DNA of 46,867 nucleotides, taken from contig CAJULP010000070.1 of NCBI GenBank assembly GCA_910587295.1, forward strand, positions 1-46,867, given 5' to 3'. Each line of letters opens with the position of its first letter. The first letter of the stretch is position 1. The position numbers were made by a program, and so were the translations under genes. Below, in pieces: positions 43,059 to 46,867 of this stretch. The notes beneath the pieces were generated by a model. That model saw nothing but the letters and a program-made list of their open reading frames with translations, ran no database searches and was not told where the DNA came from. This DNA comes from an uncultured Lachnospiraceae bacterium (lineage in GTDB: Bacteria; Bacillota; Clostridia; Lachnospirales; Lachnospiraceae).

Positions 43059-43238
43059 ATGAACAAAACAAATACAACAGATTCTACATTGAACATGATT
43101 AAATCAGTATGTGCGGAGCGTGACCGCAAAGAACGTGATGGAGAAAGCAAACTGGGAAAGGCTCCAGCTGGAAATGTGATCGGCGACATTGAGTGTTTGA
43201 CCACAATACCCACAGGATGCGCCTTGGATACCGGGTGA
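43059..43238 (+). pseudogene. Small gene truncated by an IS
   Basis: Behind AGGAGG a gene starts MNKTNTTDSTLNMIKSVCAE and RDRKERDGESKLGKAPAGNV; after IGDIE it runs straight into transposase DNA and ends 16 codons later. Only the first 43 or so residues are original. It resembles element-borne genes but is too short to assign. Confidence 0.55.
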
Positions 43239-44208
43239 TGACCGGCGGGTGGACAAACGGGGAAGCTTTCATCCCCTTCTCCCAGACGCTCCTCACCACC
43301 CGGAACGAAACACTCATGGTCGGCCCGGACAGCCCGCTGGACAGGCGCACCATCCGCGGCAGGCGCAGGGCTGCCGCGAAGGAAAAAGGAACCGATACTG
43401 TATGCCGCATGGTTGCAGAAGCTAAAAAGGCGGGGATTCCCTTTGATTTTGTGCTGTTTGACACATGGTTTTCCAACCCTGTCCAGCTCATTGAACTGAA
43501 AGGGATGGAAACGGACGCAATTGCCATGATCAAGAAGAACAGTACAAAATACACATGGACGGATCCCGTAACAGGGGAGGCAGCCAGGCTGGACGTAAAG
43601 GAGATCTATTCCCGCAACAAAAAGAGTCCAGGTACCTGCTGTCCGTAAACGTCACTGTCACGGACAAAGATGGGAACGAAATCCCGGCAAGGCTTGTGTA
43701 TGCGCGCAATCACAGCAACCGCAAGGATTGGGTGTGCTTCGTATGCACGGATATGTACCTGTCCGAAAAAGAGATCCTGGAAGCATACACGCTGCGCTGA
43801 ACATTGAGACTTATTTCAAACTCACCAAAAGCTACCTGAAGTTGCGGACAGAATGTCACAGCACGAGTTATGATGCAATCACTTCCCATATGGTGGTCGT
43901 GGCGATACGGTATATGATACTTTCCGTAGAGCGTTTCAAGAACAGCGATAACCGCAGCCTTGAGGATCTGTTCTATGGCGTCCAGCGCGAAATAGTCAAC
44001 GAACTCATTGACTGTGCCATCGTGCTTATGATAGATACCCTGCTTGACAGCGTAAGGGAATACTACCATGCATCGGAGACCCAGGTGACGGAACTGGTAT
44101 GCCTTTTTATCAGCAGGCTGCCTGAAAACTGGAAAATTCATTTTCAGATGCCAAACGCCGTTTGATTTCTAGGAATCCTACGTTTTTCAGTGGGCGAAGT
44201 ATGAGTAA
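43188..44208 (+). mobile_element. IS4-family insertion sequence remnant
   Basis: A transposase with its 5' third missing and two one-base deletions. Frame 1 gives VFDHNTHRMRLGYRVMTGGW and VLFDTWFSNPVQLIELKG (second catalytic Asp), to SRNKK. Frame 2, after a deletion near 43625, gives SRYLLSVNVTVTDKDG to LEAYTLR; a missing G at 43799 turns the next Trp into a stop. Frame 3 has NIETYFKLTKSYL to the end at 44165. Joined, YTLRWNIETYFKLTK is the exact Y-2-R-3-E-6-K signature of IS4. The right end, about 44166-44208, reads into a truncated ArdC gene; the left end is lost. Confidence 0.85.
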
Positions 44209-44343
44209 TGAATAGCTTTTCTTGCTCACTCTGTTGTATGCGCCTGATCTAATACCTGTCCAAGGCTTTTGCCAAGGGATAACGCCTTGCTCTAACTGGT
44301 TGATGATCCTGTCTGTTACCATCTCATATACTGATTTTGCCAT
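44200..44343 (-). pseudogene. ArdC-like antirestriction gene, 5' fragment only
   Basis: The N-terminus MAKSVYEMVTDRIINQLEQG then VIPWQKPWTGIRSGAYNRVS is that of ArdC/DUF1738 single-strand-DNA-binding antirestriction proteins of conjugative elements. After KKSYSLL it passes into IS sequence (LRPLKNVGFLEI). AGGAGG stands 9 bases before the ATG. So the gene was cut by the IS and only about 45 residues remain, without the peptidase-like half. Confidence 0.75.
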
Positions 44344-44367
44344 AGTGTGTGACCTCCTAAATAAAAA

Positions 44368-44406
44368 AAGTGCAAAGCCCTTAATAATTCAATAGGCTTT
44401 ACACTT
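44368..44406 (-). terminator. Terminator of the 54-codon minus-strand gene
   Basis: AAGTGCAAAGCC (44368-44379) pairs with GGCTTTACACTT (44395-44406) apart from one position. On the minus strand it is followed by a run of seven Ts, so it ends the small gene at 44431-44595. Confidence 0.75.
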
Positions 44407-44430
44407 CTTAATTTAGTAGTTATTTGATTG

Positions 44431-44595
44431 TCATAAATCTAAATCAGTTGTTACAATACCGAATGATTCAAGCTTTGCCTTTAATATCTTTATTTGATAA
44501 TCAAGTTCTTTTTCAGTATCGTCTGATTTTTTAATACGTTGTAGACTTGTATAATTATCAATTAGGTTATTAATCATTTCTTTATCACTTGGCAT
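44431..44595 (-). CDS. Small protein of unknown function, 54 residues
   Basis: A short gene begins MPSDKEMINNLIDNYTSLQR, then IKKSDDTEKELDYQIKILKA, and ends SFGIVTTDLDL. It is a charged, helical, coiled-coil-like peptide. GCAGGTGG lies before the ATG, and a terminator with a T7 tract lies just after the stop, so it is a real transcription unit. No family is recognised. It is close to the ArdC fragment and points away from the toxin module. Confidence 0.6.
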   Translation of the reverse strand: MPSDKEMINNLIDNYTSLQRIKKSDDTEKELDYQIKILKAKLESFGIVTTDLDL

Positions 44596-44734
44596 ATATT
44601 CCACCTGCTTTCTATATTGCGGCTTATGTTGATTGCTACAACCTTATTATATAGGATTGTGGAAGAAGTGTAAAGCCTATTCGATTATCAAGGTACTTTG
44701 TGGTGTTATTGGGTTGTTTGATTTGATAAGATAA

Positions 44735-44752
44735 TTGTACACTATAGTGTGC
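44735..44752. promoter_or_regulatory. GTACAC-type operator, left copy
   Basis: TTGTACACTATAGTGTGC contains the perfect 12-bp palindrome ACACTATAGTGT. It is nearly identical to the site inside the Xre promoter at 45428-45445. Further GTACAC half-sites stand at about 44774 and 44815. The surrounding 44596-44956 has no gene except the promoter and leader of the toxin. Confidence 0.55.
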
Positions 44753-44840
44753 TTGATGGTTAATAATAAAAAAGTACACAAAAATATACTAAACAAATTA
44801 GAAATAGTATATAAAAGTGTACAAATAATGCTAGATATTA

Positions 44841-44869
44841 TTGTATTGTTTACTAGGATATGATATATT
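44841..44869 (+). promoter_or_regulatory. Promoter of the holin-like toxin
   Basis: TTGTAT, 17 bases, TATATT. Transcription would begin near 44876, leaving an 80-base leader that contains GGCGGCTACCCT (44895-44906). Confidence 0.7.
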
Positions 44870-44956
44870 AATGATACGGGAAATCATAGAGCCAGGCGGC
44901 TACCCTCTTTTTCGGATGGGCTAACCCTCCAGACGAAAGAAAGGAGAGAGTTGCTA

Positions 44957-45049
44957 ATGTATATTACATACTCTGATCTAATTCAAGTAGGAATATTCAT
45001 TTGCGCCCTTGTGAGTCTGCTGTATCAGATTTTCAAGGGAAAAAAATAG
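44957..45049 (+). CDS. Holin-like toxin peptide, 30 residues
   Basis: A tiny membrane peptide, MYITYSDLIQVGIFICALVS then LLYQIFKGKK. The polar N-terminus with YSDLIQ, a single hydrophobic helix of about 18 residues and the end YQIFKGKK match the 'putative holin-like toxin' (Hol_Tox) peptides of Firmicutes, short type I toxins that insert into the membrane. The ATG is behind AAGGAGAG. The predicted leader is long for so short a gene, and the 3' end overlaps a predicted antisense RNA on the other strand. Recognition is by motif; the toxicity is inferred. Confidence 0.85.
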   Translation: MYITYSDLIQVGIFICALVSLLYQIFKGKK

Positions 45050-45138
45050 CCGCCACTACTGCAATAGTGACGGCTGATGTTGTAAAACGTTAAGCTAAAC
45101 ATTTTTAAGGGTAGCCGCTTCTATGGTTTCCCCTTCAT
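45040..45138 (-). ncRNA. Predicted antisense RNA (antitoxin), about 100 nt
   Basis: A minus-strand promoter (45145-45173) and a minus-strand terminator bracket this RNA. The terminator has arms 45048-45058 and 45065-45075: in the minus RNA all 11 positions pair (one G-U), but on the plus strand one is a C-A mismatch, and only the minus strand has a following T7. So the fold belongs to the minus transcript. Its end overlaps the last codons of the toxin by about 10 bases and covers the 3' part of its mRNA, as in TxpA/RatA and BsrG/SR4. Near its start it carries GCGGCTACCCT, the same words as the toxin leader. Confidence 0.65.
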
Positions 45139-45144
45139 ATATCT

Positions 45145-45173
45145 AATATAGCATATGTATAAAATCATTTCAA
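45145..45173 (-). promoter_or_regulatory. Promoter of the antisense RNA
   Basis: On the minus strand TTGAAA (45173-45168), 17 bases, TATATT (45150-45145). It is stronger in consensus than the toxin promoter. It lies across the end of the convergent Xre gene. Confidence 0.7.
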
Positions 45174-45406
45174 GTTTTATCGTGAATATATTCTACAATA
45201 TCGCCGGGCTGACAATTCAATATTTCACATAAATACATTATGGTATCAATTGCAACATTTGAATTATTGTTTAATCTATTAACAATTGTAGGAGAAATAT
45301 TATATTTTTCTCTCAAATCTCTTTTTTTTATTTTTCTTTGTTCCATCAATTCAAATAATTTTTTGTAACTGATTGTTCCTGTATATTGTTTCTCTCGTTC
45401 TCCCAT
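45170..45406 (-). CDS. Xre/Cro-type regulator, 78 residues
   Basis: A small helix-turn-helix repressor. The core reads ISYKKLFELMEQRKIKKRDL then REKYNISPTIVNRLNNNSNV and TIMYLCEILNCQPGDIVEY, a standard HTH_26-like Xre domain that fills almost the whole protein. ATG 45406 has GGAGGTG upstream; a longer frame of 14 more residues overlaps the promoter. Its promoter carries a GTACAC-type dyad, copies of which also occur upstream of the toxin, so the protein probably represses itself and may affect the toxin. Confidence 0.88.
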   Translation of the reverse strand: MGEREKQYTGTISYKKLFELMEQRKIKKRDLREKYNISPTIVNRLNNNSNVAIDTIMYLCEILNCQPGDIVEYIHDKT

Positions 45407-45426
45407 AAAAACACCTCCACGATAAT

Positions 45427-45455
45427 ATTGTACACTATTGTGTTCCACAAGTCAA
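45427..45455 (-). promoter_or_regulatory. Xre promoter with embedded operator
   Basis: On the minus strand TTGACT (45455-45450), 17 bases, TACAAT (45432-45427). The near-palindrome ACACTA/TTGTGT (45432-45443) fills the spacer and touches the -10. Additional GTACAC/GTGTAC words at about 45467, 45511 and 45544 suggest several binding sites. Confidence 0.7.
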
Positions 45456-45592
45456 TGAGAAAATATGTACACCATTGTATACTTATCACAAGAAAGTAAG
45501 TATATTTTTGTGTACTATACCAATAGAAATTAAGTGTATTTAAGTGTACAATAATCTTACAAGGTCAAGCAAGACAGACCACAAAAATCAAT

Positions 45593-45611
45593 CACCAACA
45601 CCAACACCAAC
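45593..45611 (+). repeat. Short CACCAA tandem repeat
   Basis: Three copies of CACCAA in a row within the 337 bases (45407-45743) that otherwise hold only the operator cluster and no gene I can support. Confidence 0.6.
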
Positions 45612-45743
45612 AGCAACTGGGCAAGCCGAAAGCACCCACAAACTTAAAGCAATATACTTGTGACGGTATCGAGACGTGAGAGGGATATTCAAGAAGATTC
45701 TTTAAGGGTTGCTGCTAAACTAAACAGGAGAGAGGGCAAGCAT

Positions 45744-46010
45744 ATGTGTATATCAAAATCAGAGTTAGAGAGCAAAGTACAGGAAATCGGGAAATTTCGG
45801 ACAATGGAAGAGGAAGCCGCCGGAATCCAGAAAGCACTTGAAGCGGAAGTGATCGCCTACATGGTGGAGAACGGGATTGACACGGAGATCACCGATTCAG
45901 CAAAGATCACCTACAAAAGCCAGGCAAGGTCAACACTGGACAAGAAAAGGCTTGAGGAAGACTTAGGGAATCTTGGGGAGTACACAAAAACAACTTTTAC
46001 AACGTGTTAA
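45744..46010 (+). CDS. Element-borne small protein with a late frameshift
   Basis: An 88-residue charged protein starting MCISKSELESKVQEIGKFRT; EAEVIAYMVENGIDTEITDS and KITYKSQARSTLDKKRLEED follow, a pattern I know from small phage- or ICE-borne proteins of unknown function. ATG 45744 is behind GGAGAGAGGG; the frame is open further upstream but without family sequence. The end is odd: the frame gives KTTFTTC, while one more T in the T4 run near 45990 would give KTTFYNVLRIK, closer to the family ending. So the last residues are probably altered by a one-base deletion. Confidence 0.65.
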   Translation: MCISKSELESKVQEIGKFRTMEEEAAGIQKALEAEVIAYMVENGIDTEITDSAKITYKSQARSTLDKKRLEEDLGNLGEYTKTTFTTC

Positions 46011-46032
46011 GGATTAAGTGATCCAGACAGCA

Positions 46033-46074
46033 GGGTGAACGGTTCCAGTGTGGGGTTCGATTCCCTCACACCCA
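46033..46074 (+). other. T-arm-like hairpin (tRNA 3'-end mimic)
   Basis: GTGTGGGG-TTCGATT-C-CCTCACAC forms an 8-bp stem (one G-U) closed by a loop that fits the tRNA T-loop rule, and is followed by CCCA. GGGTG at 46033-46037 could pair with the end. No D or anticodon arm is present, so it is no tRNA. It may be an att remnant of a tRNA 3' end. Confidence 0.35.
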
Positions 46075-46135
46075 TTTCAATATATTGAACAATCAAAACA
46101 TTCTACATAAATCCATATAGGAAGGAGCTAAAAAG

Positions 46136-46279
46136 ATGGGAAATGCGGATATTGCATCATTACAGGAAAGCATACTGAAAGATTATTATTCCGACAATGC
46201 GAGGAAACTTCATAGGACGGTAGATAAGATATTCATTCTGTTTAGATGGGTTTTTCAGGCAGATAAATGGGGAATATAA
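46136..46279 (+). pseudogene. Fragment of a sigma-factor-like element gene
   Basis: Behind AAGGAG the frame reads MGNADIASLQESILKDYYSD then NARKLHRTVDKIFILFRWVF, ending after 47 residues. The first 34 residues resemble the N-terminus of sigma-70-like proteins of phage-like elements; after that the match is lost, and another frame (GFFRQINGEYKDSNKNGYIV) goes on. So the gene has a frameshift or deletion joint. Low certainty on the family. Confidence 0.4.
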
Positions 46280-46392
46280 GGATAGTAACAAGAATGGATA
46301 CATTGTGAATAGGCGATATGCGATAAGATAAAGTGGAAACATGGGATGTCTGGAAATTTAAGGCAGCCCATAGCATTAGGAAGGTGGATATT

Positions 46393-46696
46393 ATGGCGAT
46401 TTTACTAACGAATGGAAAATTCTATATAGCACACAATAGGACTGGTGCAGTAATTAAAGTGGCAGACATAGAACATGCACAGGATTTTTATTCAGTAGAG
46501 AGGGCGATTAACCAAAGGAATAGAACGCCTGGAAAATCTGCAAGCGGCTTGTTATGTCTGTAATCAGTTCAAAAGCAACATTCTTCCGGATGATTTTATG
46601 GACAGGATCATAAAGATATTCCTATACCAGATGAAAAAGAATTGTGGTAAGGAAATGAAATTAAAAGTCATACATAAATTAATGGAAACATTGTAA
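46393..46696 (+). pseudogene. HNH-type element gene with an internal deletion
   Basis: Behind AGGTGG: MAILLTNGKFYIAHNRTGAV then IKVADIEHAQDFYSVERAIN and QRNRTPGKSAS in one frame, stopping at 46563. A second, overlapping frame then gives ERLENLQAACYVCNQFKSNI and LPDDFMDRIIKIFLYQMKKN to 46696. Family members have these same two ends with an HNH nuclease core between them; here the core (His-rich middle) is deleted, leaving the final VCNQFK. So this is a broken gene that has lost its catalytic centre. From 46697 to 46853 there is no gene; GGGAAG/CTTCCC near 46766-46795 may be a weak hairpin. Confidence 0.6.
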
Positions 46697-46853
46697 TATC
46701 AATAAGCACTGATGGAAATTTTCTGCTAGTTAGTGTATAATTTTAATTGGCAAAAGAAATAAAAAGGGAAGAAGAGAAAATCCCCCCTTCCCAACCACAC
46801 AGTTTTTCTTTATGATGTTAATTGCAAAACAAACAGATAAAGGAGACTGTGTG

Positions 46854-46867
46854 ATGAGTACTATTGT
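46854..46867 (+). CDS. Start of a gene running off the window
   Basis: ATG behind AAAGGAGACTGTGTG, then Ser-Thr-Ile before the edge. Nothing more can be said. Confidence 0.5.

Noticed and set aside
45593..45611. CACCAA tandem repeat as a regulatory array
   Set aside because: Only three copies and in non-coding AT-rich DNA; chance or slippage is enough to explain it.
1..46867. CRISPR arrays and rRNA genes
   Set aside because: No regularly spaced direct repeats of 25-40 bases and no rRNA sequence were seen.

Overview
The window reads as a chromosome segment from a gut-type Firmicute, most likely family Lachnospiraceae (Clostridia). The grounds are the gene order rho - rpmE - DUF1385 - prmC - prfA, the Clostridia-style DUF1700/DUF4097 and LplB/LplC/LipO genes, strong AGGAGG ribosome sites, and a tail of decayed conjugative-element and phage-like genes. 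No species call is possible from the sequence alone.

Layout. (1) 1-2.9 kb: accessory genes (YkgJ-type cysteine cluster protein; an AlbA_2/RecG-like ATP-binding regulator split by one extra T; a UPF0158-like protein). (2) 3.0-5.2 kb: a PadR - DUF1700 - DUF4097 operon behind a 22-bp perfect inverted repeat. (3) 5.3-17.2 kb: a LacI-type regulator divergent from a glycan operon: two ABC permeases, a lipoprotein solute-binding protein, GH130, GH38 alpha-mannosidase and a surface lipoprotein GH85 endo-beta-N-acetylglucosaminidase. A coherent reading is high-mannose N-glycan use: GH85 cuts the chitobiose core outside, the ABC system imports the mannosyl oligosaccharide, GH38 trims alpha-mannose and GH130 phosphorolyses the remaining beta-mannoside. 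(4) 17.2-34.1 kb: housekeeping and conserved genes: a PD-(D/E)XK protein, rho, rpmE, DUF1385, prmC, prfA, an unrecognised coiled-coil protein, RNase H, a MraY-like transferase, dCMP deaminase, a VWA / MoxR-AAA / leucine-rich trio, a domain-permuted GH3 enzyme, a class I amidotransferase, then tRNA-Val and tRNA-Met.

(5) 34.1-46.9 kb: an accessory island that begins just after tRNA-Met and is full of wreckage. It has a truncated large serine recombinase; a GC-rich block with an intact ABC exporter (ATPase plus FtsX-type permease), a flavodoxin-like reductase, a headless TetR gene and an MFS exporter with an in-frame stop; a 321-bp mobile element with inverted ends; an orphan C39-like peptidase between two copies of a TetR 3' end; an intact TetR gene with a clear operator; a Xre regulator; an AP2/HNH-like gene with a stop; an IS4-type transposase with two one-base deletions; a truncated ArdC; and several small element genes.

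The most interesting compact system is at 44.84-45.17 kb: a 30-residue holin-like membrane peptide with its own promoter, and on the opposite strand a well-formed promoter and terminator predicting a ~100-nt antisense RNA over the peptide gene's 3' end. The toxin leader and the 3' region also carry an 11-nt complementary pair. It looks like a type I toxin-antitoxin module, next to an autoregulated Xre gene with repeated GTACAC-type operators.
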